Shown here piece after piece: positions 1 through 12,779 of a DNA stretch of 64,000 nucleotides (its first letter is position 1; every line of letters starts with the position of its first letter). The notes under the pieces were generated by a model. That model saw only the letters and a list, made by a program, of their open reading frames with translations. It was not told the origin of the DNA and searched no databases. Source of the DNA: Megalopta genalis (Eukaryota > Arthropoda > Insecta > Hymenoptera > Halictidae); contig NC_135022.1 of the NCBI RefSeq assembly GCF_051020955.1, positions 10,521,966 through 10,585,965 of the forward strand, read 5' to 3'. Position numbers and translations under genes: made by a program.

Positions 1-967
1 GGAATGCGTTCTCAGATACAGTGATGCAAAATTTCGAATGATTTTCACTCAAGGGGTTAATATTGCTCAAATAAAAGCTGCAAAATCAGTTCTAAGTTCT
101 TAGACACGTTCATTGCCAGTTACACGATATGAAAACGTCACAAAATTGTCGATGATGTGCTACAATTTTGCAACAATCGAAAATTGCTGTTTGCATTGCA
201 TATGCTGCTTCATATGTTGGCACTTCGCAAAGTGATTTCTCAAATAGGACATTTACAAAAGCCAAATAAAATCAACATAAAAATTTGATGGTAAGCAATG
301 CAAATACAGTATAGTTTATACAAATATATATATATATATATGTATATATGTATACCTTGACGCAATATAATGACAGTATTAATCGCTGATCTAAGAAGAA
401 CATGAGAAGTGTTTGAATAGTAATAACGAACACCAATGACGTATTAACTTGCTATCTGCATTTAAGAGGTTAATAAGTAGACAATGGAGAGGCAGTGTGC
501 GTTATTTATTTACGCGTTTATTTTTTCATACGTTATTTTTCAAACATTCAAATTAAAGAAGAATTTCCTTCCTCAATTATAGAAAATTACTCCATGTAAG
601 AAGAGATGAAAAATGCTATTAGACCGTGTTAATTTATACGTTTCCTTGCATTTTAAAAATCTGCACATATCATAAATGCATAAAGATATCTCCAGTCTAT
701 TAACACTAGGTTTACAGAGCACTAAGAGCAGCTGTTTTATATTGCTTCATAAAAATAACAAGCATACATTTATTTAGATTTTCAGCGATTTTGATCATAA
801 TGTATGTGACACAAATTCGGTGAATATATTTTCCATAATTGGTTCTTTCCAAACTCAATAATTGTCAATTAAAAAATTTGGTACACGTCACTTTGACACG
901 TCCCGTAAGGCCGGTGTTAACAATGTGTTGCTGAAACTTATTGTGTACAATGCTCACGCATTATACA
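1..967. other. AT-rich non-coding DNA, nothing recognised
   Basis: No open frame or RNA structure that I can support. It contains a short TA run at 324-356. Confidence 0.6.
324..356. repeat. (TA)n microsatellite
   Basis: Alternating TA with one G interruption, about 33 bp. Confidence 0.9.
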
Positions 968-1088
968 CAATATTATAATAATAATAATAATAATAATAAT
1001 TTTATAATATAACATTTACGGATATCGTAAAAATGCGGGTGAGAGACATCGATAATTGAAATCGGCAATTACTTAGTTGCCAACCCAA
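968..1088 (-). mobile_element. Mariner 5'-end fragment (solo end)
   Basis: Read on the minus strand this begins TTGGGTTGGCAACTAAGTAA and runs through the 5' untranslated part of the mariner derivative, including GATATCCGTAAATGTTATAT and the ATT microsatellite, then stops. TA sits at 1089-1090. The transposase part and the other terminus are missing, so it is a truncated remnant of the family seen at 4059, 15325, 58538 and 63419. Confidence 0.88.
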
Positions 1089-1139
1089 TACTTCCACTGA
1101 TAGATACATACGTGATTTGTTTGATCGAATACTGTGTGT

Positions 1140-1745
1140 TCTCCAGGGGTGTGTGTTCCGCGGAGTCGATAGGCCGGCGGTACGAACTAATAACCGCTTC
1201 TATACGATATCAAATTAATCAGGGAATAAGGAATACCGTATTAACCGTCCCGTTTAAGTCCCAATTAAGATGGTAACGAAGGAGCGAAGATAAAAGCTCC
1301 GGGTTACGGTGGCGAGCTGGAGGACGAGGAGGAGGAAGCCGCGGCGAGACAAGGACGGTTGACAAAAAGATCAGATGAACCGGAGTGGAGGCTTGTGACG
1401 CAAACAGTTAGAGGCTAAACCGTGATGGAAGAAAGGGATCATGGGTACCACGAATCCCATCGCGGCCTACGTAGCCAGCCAGGCCAATGACCTAGATTTT
1501 TCGGGCCCGTTGGACCAGACAGGGCTTCCTACTCGAGATCGCTGGGTCAGGTTTATAATGCGCGTACACCTTTTCTAGGAGACTGGTTCCTTGACTCCTG
1601 TAGAGTGGCAACGTAAGAGGATTCCTGACGCTCCAGGAAATCAGAGCCACGGAATTGATGGCGAACTCGAGTCGGGTCCACGGCTCGATACGTACCGTGC
1701 CCGCCGATATTGGTAAATTCCGCTGTTCCCCTTTCACCAACAAAC
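1140..1745. other. GC-richer island without a recognised gene
   Basis: Composition shifts from AT-rich to CpG-containing. The plus strand has a roughly 50-codon stop-free stretch at 1269-1421 with an acidic run (ELEDEEEEAAARQ) but no Met, no clear splice sites and no recognised family. It could be an exon, a promoter or conserved non-coding DNA. I see no basis to choose. Confidence 0.4.
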
Positions 1746-4056
1746 AGTTTTTTAATGAAATTTAGTCTGGCTATGGTCTATACTGTCTGCCACCAGGCTT
1801 GGGCGCGTTTCGTCTCGAACAAATCGTTATTTTAAACAGTCTATTATTACGGATCATTTATCATTGATTTCGACGGCCGCGCCGGTGACCTCGAAAATGT
1901 CGTAAAATTACAGTATTCTATTCAATTAAACTAAAATTGCAAAGCAACATTATACGACATCGCTTACTTCTACAATATTCCTACTCTTGCGAGGCTTAAT
2001 AAAATTATGAAATTACAATGGATTGGCGTAAAAATTAATCTTTAAAAATTAAATTTTAAATAATTCTGTCACTCACATACGGCTGTCGAAGTGCTAATAA
2101 CGTAATTACGATTGTACTTTTCTAGAAGTGTAATTCTCATATACATAGCATATGAGATGTATATACATATAATTTTGTTAATAATATAATTATGACACAT
2201 TTCTTAACAAATTGTGCCGCATTGATTTTTATGATTCAAATTGTCGCGAAGTCATCTGTACACGATTTAATTCGTTGCACAGTTTCTGGTAAAATTCCTT
2301 TACAAATTAGCTTTCATTATAATTTGTTGGTACTGTTATTTGTGATTTACATGAGCGATGGTCTCCATTGTTATTGGAAGGAACGGGAATCGCAGAAGTA
2401 ATTGGCGAACTATAACTAAATGCGCCGATAGTTTATCAATGACATGCTTATCTCTGCAGTCTGTTCTACTTAATCGATGTTTGCACCGATACTAAGTAAA
2501 TGACATAAGATACCAGTGGATATTCTACATTTTCCTGATAATAAGATGCTCCACGGTAGTTTTGTTTTCGACAAACAAACTCCGTATTAAGTGTGTCACT
2601 GATTACATCCCTGTTGCCACTGCTAATTTTAGTGCGGTATATTTCCTGTTACTCTGTAATCTGCGAAAATGGTGTTGCGTATTGAAGGAAAATTGGCAGT
2701 GTAAAAAGTAATGTACCAGTTACACATAGCGCTTGAAATTGAACTGTTCTGTATGTTGCAGTGGAGAATGCGAAAACAATTTTCACTGAACGAATATACA
2801 GTCTTTCAATTTGAAAGACGTCGGATTTAGAGAAATTCCTATATTTCAGGGTTTTGATGAGGAATTGAATTCCAATTATAATGAATCATGTCGTGTTTGT
2901 ACTAAAAAGTACGCATCTTCGGCGTTCATTCAGAATTGCATCCGGCTTATGGTAGACTGATAATACATCGATCAAATTAATAAAGAAGACAATGTTTGAT
3001 TATCTTTCGAGTGCAGGCAAATGTGTTCGGGTAAATGATTCTACTTGACGTCCTTACGACTCATATTTAACCTTATGGTTTCAAAGGATATAATTTTAAA
3101 TCGCGTTTTAAATCGCAATTTGCAATATTTATAAGTGAAATATATGTGTCCTACAAATTTTGTTGAATTTAATATGAGATTTTGTAACGTAGACAATCCT
3201 TACAAGTACCCTTATATTAACCCTTACATGGTTAATCTAATTTCCAACTTATTCCGCCCTTAACACCGAATTGATAAAATAGTGAAAAATCAATCTGATG
3301 GAGAAGTAAATAACTGGCTGTGTATATGTAGAGTAGGATCTTGAATAGGTCGAATACAAGACCGATATTTCTTATAATTAACTTAGACAATTTGTATCTT
3401 GCATAAAGCTTCTTTCGAACAGTTTCTTTTAAAATTAAAACAGCGAGCAGAACAGCTAAATGTCACAAGAAAATAATTCTTTTTCGTCGTTCCATTTTCA
3501 GCTCCTCAAATGCAGGAGCTCCTCTTTTTCAATTAATAAAATCAAAGCAATTTAATTAATGGAACTGAGATTAGACAATTAAAATTGATCATAGTGGACG
3601 GTATTTTAATTCTTTTGCAAGGTGAGCATCCTAGTAAAATTCAATTTGTTCGAATAAATTACAATAAAAATGAATTTTGAAAAGTTGTCAAAAATTAATA
3701 TCGCGGCACTCCAGCGTGTTAAAATTACCGGCTTTACATCGTTCATTTTCAAGTTGTTCAGATGAATGTTCAGAATTCGATCACGCATTCCAATAAAAAT
3801 GAAAAGAAGTCTACAGAAATGTAATCTTGCATGATTCAATCATACGTTACGATCAAAATGCAGAAAGTTCAAATACATTCAGCCTCGAATAATTGAATCA
3901 TAAATGGAGAAATAAATCATGAAATCATACATTACGATAAAAACGGAGAAAAGTTTGAATCAATTCGGTGAAATTTAGTGCTCGGTAGATTTAGTATTTA
4001 ACGATCTTAACTCTAAACAATCTTTTTTTCTACACGATAATCTTAACCAAAATTAC
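1746..4056. other. AT-rich non-coding DNA
   Basis: Only short, unconvincing open frames. No repeat family from elsewhere in the window was recognised here. Confidence 0.5.
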
Positions 4057-4058
4057 TA

Positions 4059-4369
4059 TTGGGTTGGCAACTAGGTAATTGCCGATTTCAGTTATAAATG
4101 TCTCTCACTCCCATTTTTACGATATCTGTAAATGTTATATTATAAAATTATTATTATTATTATTATTATTATGATATTTTTTATTATCCGTGAACGTTAG
4201 CAACTGGACAAATTGAATGCAGCGGTCAAGGAAAAGCGAGCAGAATTGGTCAATCGTAAAGGTGTCAATTTCCAGCAGGAAAATACATTAAAGATTAAAC
4301 TTCGTTCCAAGTAAAAAAAAATTTTTTATTTCATCGAACAAATCGGCAATTACTTAGTTGCCAACCCAA
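4059..4369 (+). mobile_element. Mariner deletion derivative, doubly deleted (311 bp)
   Basis: Both termini are present (TTGGGTTGGCAAC... and ...GTTGCCAACCCAA) and flanked by TA on each side, the mariner target duplication. The 5' part joins directly to the mid-transposase sequence AGCAACTGGACAAATTGAAT, exactly as in the other copies. A second deletion then removes everything from CCAGCAGG to AAAATACATT, taking out the DNARPH and APSD parts of the catalytic region. It cannot encode an active transposase. Confidence 0.92.
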
Positions 4370-4847
4370 TAGATTATGTTACACTGAACAACTATGGAAC
4401 AAGATTGAAATAGTTAGCACCACTGAAATGATAAAATTTAACGGAATATCTGCAAGCCACGCAGGACCAAACCAATTCTGTCAATGGAATCACGACGAAA
4501 TTGTACCTTCATTGGAAGATCCTACACTCGAAGATCCGAAACATTCGCATCTGATAGATCCGCGAGTCGAAATCTCGTAAAGCCGCGGTCATAAAAAATT
4601 AGGCAAATTCCCGTCGCAAGACCGACCCAGTTCCAGCTGGTTCCACGTTCGTACAAAACAGGGTACAGCCGTGCTGGTCTCTGAATCCGGGCGGCGTGTT
4701 AACGGTGTCCGGTTTCCGTCGTTGGATTTCGAAGGCAATAATTTCGGAATCATTGGTCGCAGGCAGGGACGCGGACGAAAAGAAAATTCGCGACGAGGCG
4801 ACAGAGGTGGCTACGCGGAAGCGGAGGAAGCGAGCGTTTATCCGACA

Positions 4848-4972
4848 GGAGGAGGAGGAGGAGGAGGAGAAGAAGAAGAAGAAGAAGAAGAAGAAGAAGA
4901 AGAAGAAGAAGAAGCAGAAGAAGAAGAAGCAGAAGAAGACGACGACGAAGAAGAAGAAGAAGACAGAAGGAC
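4848..4972. repeat. (GAG/GAA)n purine tract
   Basis: About 125 bp of almost pure GAG, GAA and related triplets with a few GCA, GAC interruptions. Triplet periodicity keeps all frames open and creates spurious Glu-, Lys- and Leu-rich frames. Confidence 0.92.
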
Positions 4973-5572
4973 AAGGGAGGTGGACACCGGGGAAGGACTG
5001 CTCCTGCAGGAAGGAAGGGCCACGGGCCCGGGGAGCCGTGGTCGAAGCGGATGCGTGGAAGATCGGGCCTCGATTATGGCCTTGTCGAGAGAGACAATGG
5101 ACATCCTTCTGTAGCTGCGGCGTGCACGGGCTTTTGCCGTCCGGTAAAACGTGGCAGACGGTAGCGTGCGGGCACTCACTGTAGAGCCCGGTTTAAAGAA
5201 AGTCTTTCACCGTGCACGCCGTTCTCGGCAAGGGGGAGTGCCTCGCGAGGAGGAAGAAGAGGAGGCTCTTTCTGGTGGTGGAAGGGCAAAGAGGAACGAA
5301 GCTGAAGCGCCGAAGGAGGAGGAGGACGACGATGTTATACTACGTTGGTATACTTGATCGCCGGTACCAGGCAGCGATGTTCCACTTACACGGCACACTT
5401 AGCAACCCGCCTCGGTTCAGGATCCTGAAGTCTATCCTACGGCTCCGATCGGCGGTCGTTTGCTACTCAGCCGTGTACAGGCCGGCCGTACCGACGTGAA
5501 ATTCGTGATAGAGCCGAGCCGGCCGCGAATGCTTCCTTAGGAAATGACGCACTCGCCGCTCCGCTCAGCTCA

Positions 5573-5614
5573 GCTCCGCACCGCTCCGCACCGCTCCGCA
5601 CCGCTCCGCGCCGC
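5573..5614. repeat. 10-bp GC-rich tandem repeat
   Basis: About four copies of a CGCACCGCTC-type unit, ending in CCGCGCCGCG. Confidence 0.85.
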
Positions 5615-5888
5615 GTCGGCTGGAAACTAGGGGAATTCGCGTGCACAGCGATTGATGGTTATCAGGGAGATTCATACGCCGTTGTGCCGGATTTTTCACT
5701 TGCCCACATCTCCACGTATAATGGACGCCTGCCCGGGAATCGTCGCGGATACCTCGCAACGTGCGAACCGCTTGGGTTTTCCTTGGATTTTTTCCGAAGA
5801 TTTTGGCATGGCGCCGTCCGGTCGATCGATATCGATCACTCGGGAAAGATTTTTCTCGATTCTGGTAAAGATACGGAGTGCGAAATAT

Positions 5889-6104
5889 GAGCCATTTTTT
5901 TTTATTTTGAAAGTGGCATAAGTCACTTTACCGTAATGAAAAGTGGTGATTTTTTTAATGTTTATACGAAATTATTTATACCGAGAAAAATATCGGTATC
6001 CTGAGATAACAGATACAAGTAAATCTTCTCGAAAGTTAGCGTCCATATTTTTAAACGTGTTGAAACGCAAACCCTTAAATATATCGACTTAAAAACAAAG
6101 TGAT
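5889..6104. mobile_element. Family B MITE, right end decayed
   Basis: Begins GAGCCATTTTTTTTTATTTT then GAAAGTGGCATAAGTCACTT. The interior (AAATTATTTATACCGAGAAA and AGTAAATCTTCTCGAAAG) matches the copies at 38906 (inverted) and 42985. The right terminus fades after AAAACAAAGTGA, so the terminal inverted repeat is lost on that side. Confidence 0.85.
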
Positions 6105-7189
6105 TGAGTTACACACGCTGTAATTTTAATCCCAATGCATTGAAATTTCGCGTATTTGCGTTTATGTTGTTTAACCGTTAAACCATTTCATAGGGAATTA
6201 AAACGTTCTATACTATTTACATTCACTATGTATGTATTAAATATTTGTTCGTAGAATAAAACATTATCAGTTACTATCCAAATATGTTATTTTAGTTGTA
6301 TTATTTTAGTCAAGTAATTGCTCTGTTATCCGAACAATTATATTTCCTTGAATACACCTGATAATTTAGGTTGTACTATATTTACACACACACACACACA
6401 TACAGTTCGACTGCCGCGTTACCCATACGTGGGTTATTTATTTGTTCAGATTTGGAAATTAATTTTTACGATATTCAACTATATCTTCTTAATTTCATTC
6501 GGATCGGTAATTATGTTTCATTTGGAAATGCAAGCATGTTGGAAAAGTAATTAATGTCATGTATAACTGAATTTCCCAATTTTAATGTAATTGAACAAAA
6601 TGCTTTATTTCCTAGAAATTTTGTGGTTGTTGGCGTTGCAATCAGAGTGTTAAGTATGAGAAAATATCAATGTCGAATATCTTACCTAATATATTTTCCT
6701 TAAATTCTATGCGTACTCATTTTTATACTAAAAAAATGACAGCTTCGCGAATATAGTAAAGCATGAATTTGCGAAGCAAATAGTTCCTGCCATTTTCTTG
6801 CTCTAATAAAGTTATGTTAAACAGTGTTTTATCGAAGCGTATATTTTCTACTGATAGTCTATGGGACACGAACAGTTCTGCATACGAAGAAAATTGCATA
6901 TGCAGAGAATGAACGTGCTACTTACAACGTGAACTGCAATAATTCATAGCAGGTCATATTCATTCCGAAATGATCTATCAGTCGTTGACACGGTAAACTG
7001 ACACGATCTTAGTCATTCTTCGTCACGCGAAGATCCGTGTACAATGAGTTATTGACTTACAAATTAACAAGCCGTGTATCCGTGCAAAAAATCAGTTTCC
7101 AATGCGTTAACACTTTCTTACCCCTTTCAGCGAGCTCTACTAACATTTACATATTTCATATTACATATTCAACAGTAATATTTAATAAT

Positions 7190-7223
7190 ATATTAATATT
7201 AATAATAATAATAATAATAATAT

Positions 7224-7266
<43 letters not shown>

Positions 7267-7312
7267 TATTAATATTAATAATAATAATAATAATAATATA
7301 ATAATATTAATA
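7190..7312. repeat. (AAT)n microsatellite with TATTAATATT interruptions
   Basis: Long runs of AATAATAAT broken by ATATTAATATT, about 120 bp. Confidence 0.9.
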
Positions 7313-7346
7313 TTCAATAATATTTACATATTCATTCACATATTTC

Positions 7347-7461
7347 CGTATTCTATAATATTGCTTGCATAACGACCCAAACAATTATTATTTATTTAAA
7401 CGACGTATTCTATAATATTGCCTGCATAACGACTCAAACAATTATTATTTATTTAAACGAC
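7347..7461. repeat. 57-bp direct tandem duplication
   Basis: Two copies of a 57-bp unit beginning CGTATTCTATAATATTGC and ending TTATTTATTTAAACGA, differing at only about two positions (CTTGC/CCTGC, GACCC/GACTC). Confidence 0.92.
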
Positions 7462-8849
7462 GTTCCACATACGGTCTTCGCAATACCGCTAAAAATGAAA
7501 GTAGTGAAATATCCTCGTAAAACTGGTTAATCATTCCCTTTTAAATACAATACGTAATTATTGAATAGATTCTTAGAATAAATTAATTAGAGCGTGCCAT
7601 ATATAACATTGACATAAATCACGTACTCGAAACGATCTCAAACAGAAGAGAATTGAATCAGATCAAACGATCTCTAGCTTTCTGTGCCGTGATTGTTCAT
7701 TCACGCATACATGAAACGCGTAATATCAGAGAGTACAATTCGTCTAATCTCACTCTAGTCTGTGCTACGATGGAATCAATCAACTTTTCCGTTGGTCTCG
7801 AATTAACCATCAAAATCGTATAAATTTTCGCGATTAAAAGCGTGTTTAAGATCAACTATTGTCTTCGTAAGCAAGTGCATTACATTACATGTACGCACGC
7901 AAGAAGAGATTCGCTGTGACTAACTGTTCGTATTTTTCGTAGATATAGATATCATTAATATAATAAACAATGGCGTTTCCAGTCGGGGGAAAAGAAATAA
8001 ACACTTACAATGAAGATTTCCTTTCTGTTTAAGTACACACGCAAAACGCTGCACACACGATTATTTGAAGAGAAATTATTTCGTTACGAACTAAACGTAA
8101 TCTACGAACTAGTTCTCACGGATTGAAGGTTCTAGGGCACCAGGGTGTTTCGGTACGTGAAACATGCGATGTAATTAACATAACAATTGCATGTCGCAGA
8201 ATGACGGCAATGCGTTCCTGCTCCAGTGGTTGCGCTTGTGCACCGCCGTCTTTCGCAACAGCGTACTCATCAATTTATATTATAGTTGGACAAACATATT
8301 TAATTGGAATGGGAGCAATTAATCGTTTAAATCAATGTGACTGACGAGACCTACATTTGAAACAACGTTGTTTGAGATAACGTTTCAAATAACATGTTAG
8401 TTCGTTTCATAGATATTTGCATACGTCATTTTATTCTATAATTATTTGAAATAATTATTTGATATGATAACGAAACTGTTAATGTCTCGAGCTGGTTTAC
8501 ATCTTCTCGCTTTAGACAAATTGTCGTGAAAATTTCATAGAATCAAATCTTTTCGTCGATTATATTGCTTTGTGCATTATTTCTTCGTGAAGAATTCATA
8601 AAATAAAATCACTTTGTACATTATTATTTTTAGCATTATTTCTTTTGGCCAATTTGAAATCAAGAAATAACGAAGGAATTTATTATTTGATAACGTTCTA
8701 TCTCAAACGAATCGATATTATTTTTATTCTGAAATAACGGTCTGAAATCAATTACTTCAAATAGTTATTTTTTATTTTTATTTAGTTATTAAATCGTAAC
8801 TCACTGCCAGAGTAAAATGAGTCAAAGCTGTTTACAGTTAGAAAATTAA

Positions 8850-9180
8850 TTTCAGTCAATTTGTAAGTGAATTGCTTCGTTAAGAGTAACATATAAAACT
8901 TAGTAAACACAAAATTATGAACTGCACAACGTTCTCGTTGTTTTTACAAATCAGAATAACGTTCAACAATTAATTTAAGCCACTTTTAAAACGAATTACT
9001 CGATTGATAAGAATATATAAAATTTGGTTAAAAAATTATGAGTCACATAACATTCTAGTTATGACTAAAAACTAGAATAATATTAAAAATCACTTTATGA
9101 CACCTTAAAGATAAACAGCTCAATGAAAAATAGTATAAAAAAATTCGTAGACCAAGAATTACGAATTGTACAATGTCCCA
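8850..9180. repeat. Decayed tandem repeat, period about 115-120 bp
   Basis: Three diverged units can be aligned from about 8853, 8974 and 9088. Each has a YAYTT..A.. opening, a GA(A)TA/AACATATAAAA(C)TT segment, an AATTATGA(A/G)TNNCAYAA segment and an ending like ACRTTCTNGTT. Heavily mutated, so an old duplication. Confidence 0.5.
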
Positions 9181-12100
9181 GTAATTTCTAAAAATGAAAG
9201 AGATAAATGAAAATTAATTTTATTCTCGATGTGCTATAAATAAATTTATGATCTTGAATTTTGTTCTCCATTATATTGATAAGAATACATATTTACAGAA
9301 TAATAACTACAAAAAGCGATGCATTACATTTTTCTCTGGCATTTACAAATTCGGCTATTCAAATGAGTTTAATACTATAAAGAATGGAGAATGATGTTCC
9401 AAAATAAGCTGTTGGTTTATTATGACCGGAACGAAGAGACAGCGTACGTAATTTATCGATCGGCGATGATTTCTATTGTCGGACGTTCAAAGGTGACTAA
9501 TCGTGTAATTCGTAGACACCGAAATCACGGGATATTCGGTGCACGTAATTGAATTCGGTCCGACATTTCGGCGGTTAGGAATTCATAATCAGCGACGAGG
9601 TAAAGGCACGCGTTTCGGCCGCGCGGTTGGTCCGTGTATCGGAGATTATGCTGGAACTGGGCCAAGTCGAAATTTGACACACTTCTGGCTGCGTGTTCGA
9701 ATTCGAGCGCAGCCTTCTTCTTCAGGGTAGGAAGGTTGCTCGCCAGGCGACGCCGTTGCTTCCGTAGGTCCTCGGCGACCACGTTCGACAAACCGAATAA
9801 TGTCCCTACGGATCGCGATGAAACGTCAGGATATTCCGAATTCCCGCTGAGAAATCGAAATTACGTTGAACCGTTCGTTCCAAGTTCGACACGCTTTCGA
9901 CCATTTAAAGAAAGTCGCGCAAAATTCTCCGCCAATCCCGAGATCCAGAAAACTGTAAAACTGCGAGAACATAGACGTGTCGCTGCTTGTCATTTAACTG
10001 CGCCAACGGACCCGCCATTTTGCTTTTCTCAACAAGCCCGAATGACCGAGCCTTTTTATATTCCGTTAGAGTGCTGTCAACGCAGCAGATCGACGCTAAA
10101 CCTGCCGAACATCGAAGAATTTCATCGAATATCTGGAAAACACAAAATTAACGACTAGAATAACGTGATAAGATTTTATTCGAATAATTTATTCGAAGTA
10201 TACATTCGAAATGCAATTCGAATGTAATTTTATTCAAAGAAAAGTTACTCGTTATCAGGAGTAACTTTTTCATTTGTACGTTTATTCAGATCCAATGTTA
10301 TTCCTTATTCAAAGAAGCCTAGAAAATACGGTCGACCCTCCTATAACATCAAAAGTTCCTTTATTTAACAATTATGTTAATGCATGTCTGATTAACGAGA
10401 GATTAAGAACGATTAAGGAACAAAACTGCATATCTCGTTCGCAAATTTATTCGACTGAAAATTAATTTGAATAAAATTGTATTAGATTAATATATTTATA
10501 TAGTTATCCGAATGAAACTTTGTTCGAACAATTTATTACATTCGCAATGCTATTCGGATAAAATGTTATTCAAAGAATTTATTCTAACCGATATTCGAGT
10601 AAAATTTTACTCGAAAAACTGCTTCGAAATGTTGTTTGAACCGAATTATGGCGAATAATGGCGAACTCTGACGTAGTCGTTAATAACCGAGTTGAAGCGA
10701 CTTCAAATAAAACCTGGGAAAGGTGATCCGAATGTTACCATAAAGCGCATTACAATGCGCTTGACTGTCTTCGTTCTGCCAGGATGTCCACAAACCGCGT
10801 GTTTGCGACGCAAAAGAAAAAAATTCCCGTCCTCTTATCGTTGCTGGTTCGTCCGTCGATTGCGCGGCGGGGTAGGAAAGACAAATTTCGCAAATCGTCG
10901 AATAATTAAAGGCGATTCGGATCATGTGAGTGGTGCTGTTCACACAATTACGCGTTTTGAGCTCCTTCTCAATGGACGCCGGTGAGTATGCCCGAGGCGC
11001 GCTCGTACAGGTGTATGCGTGTGCAATACACACATGGTCCCGCATCCATACCTCTGGCTCCGTAATAGGATTCTCCATTCCCGTGGTAAAGTTCCCATCG
11101 TCTGGTCTATCGTGTTTCGGTCCTTTCAACGCAACTTCGCCCGGAGATTGTGTCAAAAGATTCGCGACACATCGGGTTGCGGTCGGGCGAAAATGAAACG
11201 GAGGATGTCACGGAGTCTAACTTTATCAGTCACCCTTTGTGTCCCCGAAGCGCGTACAGTGCCGTTTCCAGCTTTCCCGGTTTTCTAGTCAAACATTTCT
11301 TCAAATTTAGTTTGGCGCGAATGTAGTGCGCTACTTTCGAAGCGGCTCTACTCAAAATTTTATTCGACATTCTGGGAAAATGACGATTCTACGCAAAGAC
11401 GACAATGACGTTGCAAATAAGCACGAAATCGTATTTTTAGACAGTATTATTTGAAAAATTATCTCTGCTGTGTAGTTTCTTTTATAGTATTTTCCAAATC
11501 TTATTTGTTGTTTCATTATATATTGTATATTGTATTTCATTGTACATTTCATTAGACATTTCATTATATATTTTATTATATATTTCATTAGAGACATTTA
11601 ATTCTACATTTTATTATATATTTCATTACACATTTCCTTATACAATTCGTTAAACATTTATTAAAACCCTTTCATGTTGTGTATAAACATTTTTTGAAAA
11701 ACTATCCGTGCTATAGCTTCTTTTCTAGTATTTCTCGTTATTTATTGTTTACTGTATCTCACTCTACATTTCATTAAACTTTTTCAAAGCCCTTTCATGT
11801 TATGTATATTTTCTTCAAATTTGAAAAGGTTAGATTATACACAGTGTAATCATAAAATACAAATGCACTCAACGTTAATGTATTTGTGTTATTTAACGGG
11901 CATAGTATTTAATTATTAAGTACTCAGTGAAGTTGTTACCGATTACTTTGTAAAGTAGTATAAAAATAACGTTTATTTTAATGATCTTGAAAAATTCTTT
12001 CTAAAATTTAAAGACCCGCGCTGATAGTGATAATCAGCATGGAGGAATGTTTGGAAAACATACAGTGAGTCACGAAAGTATTAATTAAATAAAGTATATT

Positions 12101-12779
12101 AAAGTATATTTAAATAAATATATACATTGATAGGAAAAATCCTTTACGGTATATTAAAGTAGAGTATATAAATGTTAAAAAAAAGGGAAAAACTTTTGAT
12201 TTAGTGTAAAACGTCACCTACATAATTCAAAAAATATAAAAAAACGTCGAATTGTCACGCTATATAAGTATTCGAATGCCTTATAAAATTAAATAGAACA
12301 GTTGCAAGAATACATTTTTTTTTAAATTTTTATTACTAGTTTTATACCTCACGTATATGGCACGTGTAAATATAATTTGTTATCTTAATTTGTAATTAAG
12401 TTGTTTGACTCGTTGTTTGACTCGAGAGAAGTTTATATTAAAAGTTATCTAAATTCTAGTTCGAATTTCACAAGTCTCATTTCAAGAATAGTACAATCAG
12501 AAAACTCTGTTTTACAATGAAAACGAAAATATCTTGAAGATCGTGTCTACCCTAGAAAACGTTTAACGAATGTATTTCCACATTCAAAAAATGTTTAAAT
12601 AGATAAATTAATCTTTCTGTATCATAAAGAATTTAATTATTTCGTATTATGACGAATAAAACTTAACGAATAAATTCAATTTATTTCCTATTCGTGAATA
12701 ACATATAATTAAACTGGTTTGTTATTATTTTATTCATTATTCTGAATAACATTTGCCCAACACTGGATACAAGTATGTG
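9181..12779. other. Non-coding DNA; GC-richer blocks at 9.45-10.1 and 10.65-11.3 kb
   Basis: The two GC-richer blocks hold frames of 174 codons (9634-10158, plus) and 158 codons (10680-11156, minus). Neither resembles a known family, shows splice logic, or lacks competing open frames. Between them (10.17-10.64 kb) lies a cryptic repeat rich in ATTCGAA-type words. 11.45-11.65 kb is rich in TTTCATTATA-type words. Confidence 0.4.

Larger units (their letters stand above)
4580..5640. other. GC- and CpG-rich island with purine tract
   Basis: The GC-richest stretch of the left third. It contains a GAG/GAA tract, a second smaller GAG cluster near 5250-5330 and a 10-bp tandem repeat at its right end. 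Several overlapping frames are open on both strands, but their products are poly-Glu, poly-Lys, poly-Leu or poly-Ser, which reflects the repeat. It might be a promoter or 5' UTR. No gene is identifiable. Confidence 0.4.
6105..8849. other. AT-rich non-coding DNA with simple repeats
   Basis: No supported gene. It contains a short (CA)n at 6383-6400, a long AAT tract at 7190-7312 and a 57-bp duplication at 7347-7461. Confidence 0.5.

Noticed and set aside
4671..5184. Poly-Glu / poly-Lys proteins of 147-162 codons
   Set aside because: Three overlapping frames of the same GAA/GAG tract, none with recognisable flanking sequence.
9634..10158. Plus-strand 174-codon frame
   Set aside because: No recognised family, competing open frames, ends in AT-rich cryptic repeat. 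Length is possible by chance in GC-richer DNA.
10680..11156. Minus-strand 158-codon frame
   Set aside because: Unrecognised, with overlapping open frames on the other strand of similar quality.
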